Source of the DNA: Juglans regia
Taxonomy: Eukaryota > Streptophyta > Magnoliopsida > Fagales > Juglandaceae
Reading direction: 5' to 3'
Assembly: GCF_001411555.2 (NCBI RefSeq)
Contig: NC_049911.1
Span: 1,054,001-1,118,000 of the forward strand
DNA length: 64,000 nt
The notes beneath the pieces were generated by a model that was given only the letters and a program-made list of their open reading frames with translations, was not told where the DNA came from and did no database searches. Positions 49,801 to 63,700 of this stretch are shown here, in pieces. Within the stretch, counting starts at the first letter, position 1. Each line of letters starts with the position of its first letter. Made by a program: the position numbers and the translations under genes.

Positions 49801-52800
49801 GTGATAGCTCAACTAGAGGGAAGTCCAAAGGGAGGGCATTGTGAAGTTTTAGTTCTAAAGGAGGAAATAAGAGGTTGGGGTTGGGTTTTCGGGTAGCGTT
49901 TTAGTTCTACGGGAAACAAGGGGTTGGGGTCGGACTTAGTGTATTTTGGGTTGTTTTTCATGGGTTTTTTGGGTCATTGGGGTCAATGGGCAAGGTGTTT
50001 TCTTGTATACATCAGTGTACTTGGTTATTCCTTTTTTATATATATAATATTTTTACTTATAAAAAAAATATATTACCCACCGAAAAACCAAGAGAACCCC
50101 CCCCCCCCCAAAACAACAGCCTTCACCATACGACTCAATGCTTCCATCACTAAAACAAAAAGGAAAGGGGATAACGGATCCCCTTGTCTCAAACCCCTTG
50201 AACTTTGAAAAAAACCACAAGAGTTGCCATTAATTAATACAGAAAACCGAGCGGTCAAAACACAATGTCTAACCTATCCACACCACCTATCCCCAAAGCC
50301 GCATCTTCTTAGCATATAAAAAAAAAAATCCCAGCACACATGGTCATATGCTTTTTCCATATCAAGCTTGCAAGGAACCCCCGGAATACCTATCCTCATA
50401 CGACTATCCAAACACTCATTAACAATCAGAATCGAGTCCAAAATTTGATGTCTCTTAACGAAAGCATTTTGAGGTTTAGAAATGATTTTATCCATCTCCG
50501 TGCTCATACGAGTAGCTAACACCTTCAAAATAATTTTATAGATCACACCTATAAAACTAATAGGACGGAAATCCTTCAACTCATGGGCACCGGCTATCTT
50601 AGGGATGAGTGCAATAAATGTAGCATTTAGGAACTTCTCAAACTTCTGACAAGAATGAAAATCTTGGAATACTTGCATAACTTCTACTTTCGCTATATCC
50701 TAACACTCTTGAAAAAAAGACATGGAGAAGCCATCTAGGCCCGGAGCTTTATTTTTACACATTCCACTCACCACCTGATACACCTCAATTTCTTCAAACG
50801 GGCTTTCCAACCAGCTGATTGCACATAAATCCAGCTGGTCAAAATTCAGACCATCCAACTTAGGACGCCACTCCTCTGTGTCGGTTAGAAGATCTTCATA
50901 ATATTGCACAATGTGATCTTGAATCTCATCAAAGGAGTGAAGCACATTGGTACCAGAATGAAGTACCTTAATAGCGTTATTGTGCCTATGTAAATTAGCC
51001 ATCTTGTGAAAAAACTTAGTGCAACTATCCCCCTCTTTCAACCAAAGCACCCTTGATTTTTGCCTCCAAGAAATTTCTTTCATCAATAAAACCTTCTCAA
51101 TTTCAGTCACCACCTCATTCTTCCTTGACAATGACTCCTCATTTTCCTCCCCCTCCTCCAAAGCATGCAACTCATCCCAAAGTAGTTTTTTCTACACTTC
51201 AGTATGCCTGAAAACTTCATTATTCCACTTCTTTAAATCAAACTTTAGAGCTTTGAGTTTACCTGCCAAAATAAAACTAGGAGTTCCAGAAAAGGAGTAA
51301 GAGGCCCACCAATTCCTAACCTTCTACACAAATCCATCAGTTGAAAGCCACATATTCTCAAATTTAAAATAACCCCCAAGTAAGCCACCGCAATCAAGCA
51401 AAATGGGATAATGATAAAAACAAACATGGGGCAACCTCTTCTCATATAAATCTGGATGATGAGTCTCCCAAGGAGAGACTAGAAATCTATCTAACCTTGA
51501 CCCCCCTCTACTGTTAGACCAAGTATAAACCCCCATACCAATGGAAGATCCACAAAATTGAGATAAAAAATTAGCTCTGAAAACTCTTCCATAGCCACAG
51601 ATAAAGTAGATGCACCCGCCCTCTCACTAGGAAACCGAACAATATTAAAATCCCCACATAAACACCAAGGCACATCCCACAAGTAAAACAAACCCGCCAA
51701 CTCCTCCCACAAAAACCTTCTCTCCCTATCCACATTAGGCCCATACACAACCGCAAAAGCCCATCGCCACCCGTCCTCAATATTTTTAAAAGAACCAACC
51801 ACAAAATAATTCTCAATGCATTCCTCTACTAACTCCGCCACCCTCTTATCCCACATCAACAACACACCTCCTGAAGCACCAAACGAAGCAAGATAACTCC
51901 AACCCACAAAAGAACAGCCCGAATGGTGTTTCTATCAATAAAACTCAACTTGGTTTCTTGAAGACGTACAATATCAATTTTCCAGCTACGAAGGAGGGAT
52001 CTAATGCGGAGACGCATGTTGACATCATTAATCCCCCTTACATTCCAAGAAAGGATCTTAGGCTTCATTTGATTACCAAGATCCCCTCCCTTTCAACCTG
52101 TCCCTCCCCACACTTCCCTCCTTATTATCGTAATTAATGGAGCATTTTAAACGTTTCAACTCCATGTCCTTTTTAGCTACAGACTTCAAAGTCGTAGGTC
52201 TTCCTGCTTCAATAGCAACAAGAAGAACCTTAAACTCAAACCCTTCACAAGATATCCCTATACATGCCTGTAAATCTTCAACCTTTTTTAAAACCCAATA
52301 TGTGAAATTTTTGGTTGAAGCATGAGACGAGAGGGTACATATAGGAGTCGGGCTACCTGCATCCTCATCAAAGATTTCCCCCTCATATAATTTCAACTGT
52401 AGATTGGGCTCAACCACATCCCCTCCAGAAGAAAACTCCTATTGTAAATCTCCAGAAAACACCGAAACAGAGCTAGTGTTCATCTCGGGATGCAGAAAAT
52501 CAACTGGATGAAGAGGTTTTAATAACAAAGGAACTAGGTCCAACAAATGCACTTCATTAACCAGAGGAGCCAATGACACGAACGAATTAAAGTCTACTTC
52601 ACTCACCACTACCATTTCAGCGTCGCAATCCACTATTTCACCCTCTTCCACCTTCGGCAACAGCAACGTTACCGACACACCACCAAGTGATTCGCCGAGG
52701 ACCGCCGAAAGTTTATGTGCAATCTTTGAGACCGTTAGAACAAGTAGTGGCACCATCGTGCTAGACTCACCCAAGCCTCCCTATACACCAAAACACCTGA

Positions 52801-55800
52801 AACCTTCAGCTCGAGGCTTAGCCTTCCACACCCCTTTCGGGCTTTTCACCAAGCCCGACCCACTCACTATATCTTTTCCCTTCGACTTACCTCCCTTGGT
52901 TTAGACTTACTCAGCCCTTTAGAAAGGCCCTAGCCCAAGGTTCCCATATTATTCCCTCCGCTGAGCCCATCCCCCTGACCCAAGCCTATCCCCACCCCCT
53001 TATCCTCCTCAATGCACCGTATCATCCCTTGAATATTTCTGTACAACTCATATATTTGAGTTTGCATCTCTGACAGGGCCCGAAGTATATTTTCCTTATT
53101 AAGGCCAACAGCTCCCCTGCCACCATTCCCACAACTCTGAGCCCCTGTAGAGACGGTGACACCACCTCGCAAGTCAGAGCTAGCACCCAGCCTAGCAAGT
53201 CCTCGAGCACAGTCCAATAACCTCGGTTTCTACAAAGCTTCCATGTACGACCCAGCAGAAGGTTGATACGGAGCTGCCGTCGTCTCTGGTGGTGCCGATC
53301 CAACAAAACGGCTTTCTTTGCCAACCTCCCTCAAAACCTCCACCAGTTTTCTCCATCCCCAACCATTTCTGTTTTCAGGAATGAATATACAGTTTCGGCG
53401 ACCACCCTATTTGTATTCCACCAAAGCCATGAACGCACCTTGGGAGTTAGAGCACCTTTGTGCTATGAAGCCCGTCTCCTTCCCGATGGGCTGTATAAAA
53501 CTCCCTTCTCCCCACCTTCAGGCAATCCTCCAACGCTTTGGTGAACCAGCGTGCCGCGACTAACTCCAAGCAAAGATTTTTCACAAACTTCCACCCTCTT
53601 TCAGTAATGTGCACCCAACGTCCATCTCTTACTACCTCAAATGCCTTAAGTTTGATAATAACAGCATTCGAAATACCCATTTTCCTTCCCATACTCGCCA
53701 GAAAACACACAATCAAACGCCCATGAACATCATCGCAAGCCAACTTATGTGTACGGAAAGAGACTCCCTTCACTAAATGTGAATAATCCTGAGATATGTC
53801 ATTTTGGTATGTCTGAGGTTGTAGCATTGAATCCCACCATTCAAGCAGTATAGCTGGACATCACGATATGATTGTTTTAGTAGATTTTTTATAGGTGAAA
53901 AGAAATTTAATGGTAATTGCTTTAGTAGTTTGACCTACAATTATGCAGATCATCTGGGGAATGAACAGAATTTTCTTACTTTTGAATGCCTGGCAAGCTC
54001 TTTTTGTTGCTGTTTTTCTTTCCTTCATGTCCTGTCCTTTTCTTGGTGGGAACTCTGCGGTGGACATCAAATGGTTTATGGTCTGCAGTGGACTCCTGAT
54101 GATAATCAAAATTCTTATGAAAAAGGAAATATTGCAGTTGAATCCTTTTGCACTTGGCAAGGTGCTACAATTTTTTTAGGGGGTGGGGGCGAGGTTGCTT
54201 AGTATGCATAATTGAAACTCCAAAAAATAGGAAGAAAGGCTGCATTTTCATATTGTACATTCTATAATGAACAAGAGAGAGAGTTGCAACTTAGAGATTG
54301 AAGCCATACAGATGGAGATAAAAACATTTTCCCTTCATTTGACTGCAAGTGGAGAACTTTTTTTTGGCAAATATATCCTAAACTTCACGAAATATTCTTC
54401 TGATTTTCTCTTTATCCAAATGCACCAAAATAAGCATGTCGGCATATGCACTGCCCAATGAGTTGGTATTTACTTTATAGAAGGCTGATCCTTCAGTGTC
54501 TGAAGATATTGATGTGGGGTAGATAGATGCTGCATTTTTAGCTCCTTTATGGAAAAATTTTCCTTTGGGCAAAAACAGTCCTTTTACTCATTACATTTCT
54601 AGTCTCTAAAGTGCGTCCCCGGATCTTTAAATAGATTTTCAACTTTCAATACCCTTTGCATTTAGAGGTGCTTTATATCGAACTTTATGTTATCAACTGC
54701 TAAAGTCCAAATGTCCGAGGTAAGTACTGAGGTTAACTTCAGTTTTGACCATTGTCATCAAATGGTTATGGAGTTCAGCTGAGTGATTAACATAAGAATT
54801 CAAATGCCTTGAAGCCTGAGGCTTCGGAATGTTTTAGTGGAAGATATTTCTAAACATGTTGAATGAATTTTCTTTTATATATATATATATATATATATTT
54901 TAGCTCATTTCTACAAGCTGACATCCTAGTGTAATTGTGGGCTTCCCTTTCCATACCTACATCCCCCAATGTTATGTCGATTTCCATGTAAAGTTCAATG
55001 TTATGACCGTGGCTGTAACATTAAGTATCTTTCTGCAGCATCTGGTTCGGCTGCGGTGGGAAGAATTAAGCCCTACAGAACGTAGCAACTTTGCAAATGT
55101 TGCTGTTGATTTAATGTCTGAGATTGCAAATCCTTGTGAGGAATGGGCTTTGAAAAGTCAAACAGCTGCCCTTGTTGCCGAGGTTTACCCCACGCTGGTC
55201 TTGATTTTTGTATAATGCTGCTGATGATCATTTGTTTTAGTGCTCATATTGTGATGTGTGACAGATAGTTAGAAGAGAAGGCTTAGTTCTATGGCAGGAA
55301 CTGTTCCCGTCTCTAGCTTCCCTGTCCAGCAAGGGTCCTGCACAAGTAAATTCTTCTTTTGCTGCCTGCAGCTATTGTGTTCCTTGATTACATTTTATTC
55401 TAAAATATGCATGAGATATAAAGTTGAATTTTTCTCTTATGTTAGGCTGAGTTGGTCTCAATGATGCTGAGATGGCTTCCTGAAGATATTATGGTTCACA
55501 ATGAAGATTTGGAAGGTTTTTGTGGATTGCCTTTAGTGTTCCTGAAGATATTATGGTTCACATACACATTTGCATCTGTGTTTCACTTTCTCATCTGGAG
55601 TTGCATTTCTGTATGCCTCTCTTACCCTGGTGAATGTATTATACAGGCGATCGGCGTAGGCTATTGTTGCGGGCGCTTACCCAATCTTTGCCTGAAATTT
55701 TGCCCTTATTATACACTGTACGCCTTGGTCCTTATCTTCAATAGAAGTTATTTCTTTATTCATTTTTTTAATGCCTCTTTCTTGATGTAGTTACTAGAAC

Positions 55801-57695
55801 GACACTTTGTGGCTGCATTGAGTGCAGCAGGTAATCAAGAACTGGATGTTGCAAAACAGCACGCAGCCACAGTAACAACTACTTTAAATGCTGTTAATGC
55901 ATATGCAGAATGGGCTCCATTGCCTGATCTTGCTAAATATGGCATAATTCAGGGGTATGATATCGTTCTTTGCAGTTTGGCTGATCTGAAATAGTTGTAG
56001 TGGTATCTTAACCTTTCTCTCCCTTTCCCCTCTCTAACAAACACGACAGGTGTGGTTTCTTACTTTCTTGTCCCGACTTTCGTCTTCATGCTTGTGAGTT
56101 TTTTAAACTTGTCTCTCCAAGGTATGTGTTATGTTTGTTTCCAATTTTAGTTTCATGTTTGTTCGTTGTTGAGAATGCAAAAGTATTCCATGGTGAGGCT
56201 TTTCCATAAACTCGTGTGTTTTTCTCAATTGTGACTTGCAGGAAGAGACCTATCGATGTCTCTGCTTCTGAATACGTTTCTGCAATGAGTAATACCTTTC
56301 AGATCTTGATGAATGCCTCTAGAGAATTTTTGTACAGATCAAGCTCTAGTTCTGTAGTTATTGATGAAAATGAATTTGAGTTTGCTGAATGTATATGTGA
56401 GAGTATGGTGTCTTTGGGTTCTTCCAACTTGCAGTGTATTGCTGGTGATAGCACCCTTCTTCCTCTTTATTTACAACAGGTAATTAGACTATAGTTTTAT
56501 CTTGGGCAACTTACATCCTTTAATGAATGGGTATTGCAATTAGCATATGTCGGACTCAGCTTCACAGGATAAAGATTAATCCCTAACAAAGTTTCAAGTG
56601 ACCTATATTTAACTTGTCGAATATGAGTCTGCACTGAAGCTTTGCATTAATATTTTATTCTTGCTTATTGGTTTCAGACCTAGCCCATATAACCTTACTA
56701 TTAGTGTCACACCATACAGATGGTCCTTTAGCATCAAAGTAGCTCAATTAATCATTTGCCACTTTTGCATAGCCATTGACAGCACATGAACTATATTCGC
56801 ATCATTTTTCCTCATTTCGGTATCTCTTTTCAGAAAACCTTTGTTTCAGGGGTTGTAATTCCATGAAGGAACAATTAATGGAAGTTTCATACTGCCTAGT
56901 TTGACATTGAAGTCCAATGTACATGTAAATGCCACATCTTGACCCTTCAAACATTGCTGCATTGCATGTGGTTGTAGTCTGAATGGTATTGAGTTTTTCA
57001 GTTCTGGCTAGGCTGTGTTCAAACTTTAGGGGTCTTAATCCAAGTTTGTGCTGAGCTAAGCTCAACACAGCCCGGAGTATTTAGATACATGCATGCTTCA
57101 TGTGATAAATGTACTTGTCTGCCTCTCTAAGCATAAAGTTAGAAGTGGCCAAATCCTCAGGGTGTTGAATTCTGATTTTAAGGGTCTGAGGTATAACGAT
57201 GTTATGCTAGTACAGTTGTGGTGCTATAAAAGATATTCATATATATATATATATATAATATTTTTTACTAATATATGTATATTTTTTTATAGGTAATCAA
57301 GAAATTTTATTCATAGGAAAAGGAGGCATAGCCCAAGTACACAGAATGTATACATGAGAAGTACCTAACTAGGGTTTACAACTGAAAGTATAAAATCATG
57401 GACATTAACTCCATTAAAATCAATGACCCCCGCCCATAAGAACAAGATTTTAAAGAAGAAAAATTTAAGTTCATCCATTGTCCTCTCACGATCCTTGAAG
57501 CTCCTATAATTTCTCTCCTGCCAAATGCACCAACACATACATATAGGGGTCATCTTCCATATTGCTGCCACTTGTGGATTGCCTTGGAGTCCCCTCCAAC
57601 TTGCTAGAAAATCCACCAGCCTATGAGGGATGACCCATGATAATCCTATTCCCACAAAAAAACATCCCACAAGGTCCTGGCCACCTTACAATGTA

Positions 57696-57730
<35 letters not shown>

Positions 57731-60700
57731 ACTCTATCATTTAGACAAGTCCAAACTTGGTCTGAACAGGCTGAGCTCAGGCAAGTACTTATGGGCTTTC
57801 CTATGGGGTTTACTCAATAATTATGTGCTTGTGGTCTCCTCAACCCAGCCTGATTGACCAATCTTCTGGTAGTCTGCCTATTTTGGCCCTTTCACATGAT
57901 ATGCATTGAACGAATTGGTATTGCTTATTGAAGCATGGGGCTTGTCATTAGAAAAAGATGTATCTTGTGTTCTTGATTCACATAGCCTATGTGATGAGTG
58001 TTTGACTTGCTCTGCTATTCATATCCAAGATCAAGGTCTAAATCTAAATTGTTGAGCCATAGATTTTTAGTTTCTCTTTAGATTCAGAATGATTTCTCAT
58101 CATGCATAAGCTATTCATTTCGTTTTCTTTTTTTTGAGTATATAAAAAGGGTATGATTAGTTTACAGATGATGGGATGGACATATGATATGAAACTGAGT
58201 TATTCAATTACAATATAACCCATTTTTTTATTCTTTCCAGATGCTGGGCTTTTTTCAGCACTTTAAGCTAGCTCTTCATTATCAATCCCTGCTCTTTTGG
58301 CTGGTATGTGTGGTACTTTACCCTCTCATTTGAAGGTGTTTATAATAAAGTCTAGCTAGCACCTAACTGTATTTGAATATTTTTCTTGCTTGATTCCCTT
58401 TTAGGCACTGATGAGAGACTTGATGACAAAGCCAAAGGTGGTTGCACATTCAGCCGGAGACAGTTCAGCTGTTAATAGTCTAAGCACCGTTCCTGGACAG
58501 GCTGATAGTGAGAAGAGAAAGATCTTGAGTTTTGTGAGTGATGATATTTTTAGTGCAATTCTGGATATATCCTTCCAGCGCATGCTCAAGAGAGAGAAGG
58601 TTCTTCCTGGAACCACATATACCCTGGGGGCATTGGAGTTGTGGAGTGATGATTTTGAGGGCAGGGGTGACTTTGGCCAGTATCGTTCAAGGATGGTATG
58701 TGTAACATGGCTAGGAACTAAGATGTCTTTGTTTTCCACAGTTGGCATTATGACAGTTTTTCTATTCTTTTTCTTGTTTACAACCTGCCACAGTTACTTG
58801 TTTAAGAAAAATTACAGCGGCGGGGGAGTTATATAGCATATAATAGATGTGTATCTTAAAGATGTTCTTGTCCATCAGGTTGCATTTTGTTGGTAACTTC
58901 AGCTAAGGGAGATGTCAAGATGCCATCAATTACGATTTTTTTTTAACTATATCTTATATGGCCGGTGGATGTGCAAAATGGTAGTTGGTGAAAGCGGAAC
59001 GGAGAAGACTTCAAATGTATGCTTTTTCTTTTTTCTTGTTTTAAAAAATCTCTTTTGGAGGAGGTGAGGTGGAGGTAGAAATCCAAGGCATTGTTGTGTG
59101 AAGGTGATAATAATTTTTTTCCTCAAGAGTGGCTAATGGTGAACGATTTGGTTTACATAGGTCATACGGAAATTTGAGAGAGGATTGTGCAATTCTACAA
59201 TCAACTCTATTCCAAACAATTCAGTTGGCAGCCCAAAGTGGATGGTGCCCCATTTGAATCCATAGGCACTTAGTAGGCTTAGTAGATGGAAAGCAATTTT
59301 GAGGAGAATGAAGTCTTCGGAAGTGCTAAATTCTTTGAATGGTGATAAAGCTCGACGATCCAATGGGTTCTTGTTGGCTTTCTTTTAGACTCGTTGGGAG
59401 GTACTCAAAGCTGATTCGATGAATGACTTTCATGAGTTCCATAGTTGGGGAAAGTCTGAAAAGAGTCTCAATCCTATCTTCAGTTCCCTTGTAGCCCATG
59501 GAAGTAGGGCTGTAGATATCAATGATTTTCATCCCATCACTCTGGTTGGAGGTGTGTTGAAGATTATTTCGAAAGTTCATGCAAACGGGCAGAAATTGTG
59601 CTTGCAAAGGTTATGCCCAGAATGTAGAATCCTTCATCAAGGAAAGACAAATCCTAGATCCAGTTCATGTTGCCAATGTGTGCCTTGACAGTTCACTTTG
59701 TTCAAGAACATTGGGAGTATTGTGTAAGATAGATTTAGAGAAAGCTTACGATCATGTTAGGTGGGAATTTTTGTTGTATTTATTACGAAGATGTGGGTTT
59801 GGAGAGAAGTGATGCGGGTGGATTGCCTGCTGCATGTCCTCGGTGTGGTTTTAGTTTTGATTAATGGAATATTGATTTCATTAGGGCAGCTCAAGATTGG
59901 GAGTTGGAGACTATTACAAAGTTCTATGCGGCATTGTATTCCGTAAGCATGGCAGAGGTTACTGGAAATAAGATGAACTAGCCCCTCCAAGAAAGTAAAT
60001 TCATTGTTAGATCATTTTACCAAGTTCTAATGAGTCCTGGAATGACCATGTTCCCATAGAAGAGTATATGGCAGATAAAAGCTCCTTTAAAAGTAGCTTT
60101 TTTTGTATGGACAACATCATTGGACAAGATCCTTACCACAGATAATTCAAGGAAATGCCGGGTAATGGTGTTGGATTCGTGTTGTATATGTAAGAAGAAT
60201 GGTGAATCAGTAGATCATTTACTTTTACATTGCGGGGTGGTTAGGACCTTGTGGGATGATTTTTTCACGAGCATAGGATTGTCATGGGTCATGCCTCTTA
60301 GACTGGTGGATTTCCTTGCAAGTGAGTGGTAGCCATCTGAAGAATGGTTCGTATATGTATATGTTGGTGTATCTGGCGAGAGAGAAATGCTAAAAGCTTC
60401 GAAGATCACGAGAGAACAATGGATGAGCTAAAAGTTCTCTTTTTTAAATCATTGTTCTTATGGGCGGGGGCCATTGTTTGTAATGGACTAAATGTCCATG
60501 ATTTTCTCCTTTCGATTGTAAACTCTAACTAGGTGCTTCTCATGTATACTCCCTGTGTACTTGGGCTTTGTCTATCTCTATGAATAAAACTTCTTGGTTA
60601 CCTATCAAAAAAAAATTTTGATTAATGAATCACCCTCTGGCTTTTTTAGCAGCACACAAGGTTTGAGTTAGTGGCCCCTTATTGTTTGTAGTTTTCGTGA

Positions 60701-63700
60701 CTCACGTAGGCTTTGAGTAGAATGCTGGTTGTGGCCATGGATAGAGGGCTCCTATAAGGTTTTTCGGCTAGCCATACCATCTCTGAGGAGTTGCTTGTCC
60801 CATCTATCTGCAAGGATAGTTTGATCTTCTGTGAATCTCATCCTGATCATTCTGTTATTTTTGTGGTTGTTCTTAGGTTTTGAAGTTATTTTTGGACTAA
60901 GGATACTATGGTCACTTGCTATTTCGGGATGACATCGTTGAGAAGATGGATATTGTCATTTGGTAGGGTGGAAGCCCATTGAAAGAAGGCAGGCACCATA
61001 TGATCAAATGTTGTAATGACCCAAGGAAAGCCCAAGCCATATCAGAGCCATACAAAGCAAATCTTACTATATAAGTGATGTGGATGATGTGCTCTACACA
61101 CCGGCTTGGAAATAGAACAACTCTTTAGATGAACTTCTTTTGGGATGGAATTGGTGAGGAGTTCTAGTTTCATTGCTAGCCCAATATTTGCACTTTGGTC
61201 TCCTTAGGAGGGATGGGAGTTTGAAATTTGTTGGCTTTCAATCATGATCTATCAAGTGGCAACCGAAGCAAGCATTATGGTGATTGATGGTGGAAGTTAA
61301 GTAGGAAGCATGTGGGGAGGGTGGTTTTCTATTAAAATTTGGGGCATTATGGGTTTGATGTTTTCCAAACATAAGGAAGGGTTGGGGGATTTTCTCTAGC
61401 TTTATCATATTTGAGACGCGAAATGGGCCTGAGATAAGATTTTGGCATTATGTATGGTGGGGGGGAACCAGAGGCCTTATGGAAGACTGTGATCGAAAGC
61501 AAATATGGTGATCTAGGGGAGGGGTGGTGTACCAAAGAAGTTAGAGGAACAGTGGGAATGGGGTTATGGAAACATATTAGAAGAGGATGGGAGGTTTTCC
61601 ATCGATACACTAGATTGCACTTGGGGACAGGTGCCAAGATTAGATTTTGGAAGAATGCATGGTGTAGTACCAATGTTCTACTATATCTGTTTCCGTCTCT
61701 TTTCTTGATTGCAAGCAACAAAGATGCCACAGTGGCGGAGGTTATGGAAGTCTCAGTCTCAGGTAGGAACATTCACTGGAACATCAATTTCAACCGGGCG
61801 GCACAGGATTGAGAGATGGAAAGTTTTGTAGAATTTAATAGTCTCTTATATTCTGTTCGTCCAAACATTCAGCAGGAAGATGAGTTGTGGTGGCATCCTG
61901 CAGGGAAAGGGGTGTTCTCTGCTCGCTCTTTCTATAAGGTTCTCACACAAGTTCCAGAGATACAATTTCCTTGGAGAAAGCTTTGGCGTCATAAGGCTCC
62001 TCCCAAAGCCTCTTTCTTTGTGTGGACAGCGTCTTTGGGTAAGATCCTCACTATGGATAATCTAAGAAAGAGGAGGATACTTATTGCAGATTGGTGTTGT
62101 ATGTGCAAAAGCGGTGGTGAGTCGGTAAATCATCTACTTTTACACTGTGAGATAGCCAAGACTATTTGGGACGAGGTGTTTAAAAGAATGGATATGGCGT
62201 GGGTTATGCCGGAAACAGTTTTGGATGTATTGGCATGCTGGAATTCTATCCGTGGGGTGAGACAGATCAAAGCAGTGTGGAAGATGATCCCTATTTGTAT
62301 TATGTGGTGTTTATGGCAGGAACGAAATGAGAGGACTTTTGAAGACAGAGAGATCTGTGGAGGAGCTAAAATTGTTATTTTTTAGAACTCTTTGTACTTG
62401 GGCCATTGCTGTAGACTTAAATGGCATGGACCTTCATGAATTCCTAGTTTCCAACATGCCTACATAAATAGGGCATTTTCTCTGTATCTTGACACTTTGG
62501 TGATTTAATAAAGTCTTATTTTACTTATAAAAAAAAATGTATGGTGGGGGATCAACCCTTGAAGGCCTTTTTTCCGGAGTGAGGATTTTTTGCAATAAGG
62601 AGGCCTTGGCGGCAGATTTTTGGCAACTACCTGACAATACTAGGTGATGAAACATCGCTTTTTTTCAATCAGGACAAGAAGGTGAATTGGAGTTGGTTTC
62701 CTCGTTCTTCAACCTATTGTACCCCACTAGGCTGAGTGTTGGTTGTGAAGATAAGATTGGATGGGTTTTGTCCAAAAGAAGGAAGTTTGAGGTCAACTTC
62801 TTATCCCTTTGGTGCATTGGTACTACTCCCTAGAAAGGAATTTGGTGGAAGAAAGCTTCGCTGCCAGTGGATTTCTGCATTTGAACAGCTGCATTGGGGA
62901 AGATCTTAACTTTAACCATGGATAATCTGAGGAGAATCTTTGTATTGGTGCTGCCTGTGCAAGAAGAGCGGGAAAACTATGGATCATTTATTTTGTACTG
63001 TAAAGTTATTACAACAATATGGGCTTCGATGGTCCAGATTTTCGGTATTAATTGGGGTGATGTCCCAAAGGATTGTATGGTTCCTAGCTTGTTGAAGAAG
63101 TCACTGTAGGTTATTGCAGCGTGATAGCTTGGTGTGTGGTTCCTTTATGTGTAATGTGGTGCATGTGGAATGAACATAGCACTTGGAACTTCAAAGATGG
63201 GGAGAATACTATGGATGAGCTATAAACATATTACTATGAGCTCTTTTTGGATGTCAGCATAGAGTAGTTCTGATTTTTCTAATTATCTTGGTTTTCTGTC
63301 TTCTTGTTTTTCCTCTCTTTCCTAGTTCTGTGCTTTCTCTTGTATACACTGTGTACTTGGGTTGCACCCCTTTGTGCTTTTAATAAAATTGACCGACTTA
63401 TCCAAAAAAGTGTTGGGAATGAATCGTATCATCAAGGTGCCATGAAGTTGTGATTATGTATTTGCAATGGTTACCCATAAAAAATGTATTCCATATCGTA
63501 AAATACAGTTATTGTGTCATGAACATAGTATGGTATGGGTTGGGATTTAAAAATTGTTCAGTCTCTCTTAGGCCACATTTAGCTCATAATCTAGAAATAT
63601 GGTATTTTTCATCTAATTGCATTTTTTTTTTAGAAAAGCTATTTATATTGTTTATATTAACGAGAAAAAAGGAATTAATGAAAGAAAGAAAAAATAGTAG

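Larger units (their letters stand above)
46303..53850 (-). mobile_element. LINE B, near full length, interrupted by LINE C
   Basis: Read on the minus strand: ORF1-like frames (53827 down to about 52090), then an ORF2 with endonuclease, reverse transcriptase and a C-terminal Cys/His region, then the 3' end and poly(A) (T-run at 46303-46309). The plus-strand LINE C (47910-50069) is inserted within its RT domain. The 5' end near 53850 is approximate and no target duplication was found. Without LINE C it would be about 5.4 kb, a normal size for a plant L1. Confidence 0.85.
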
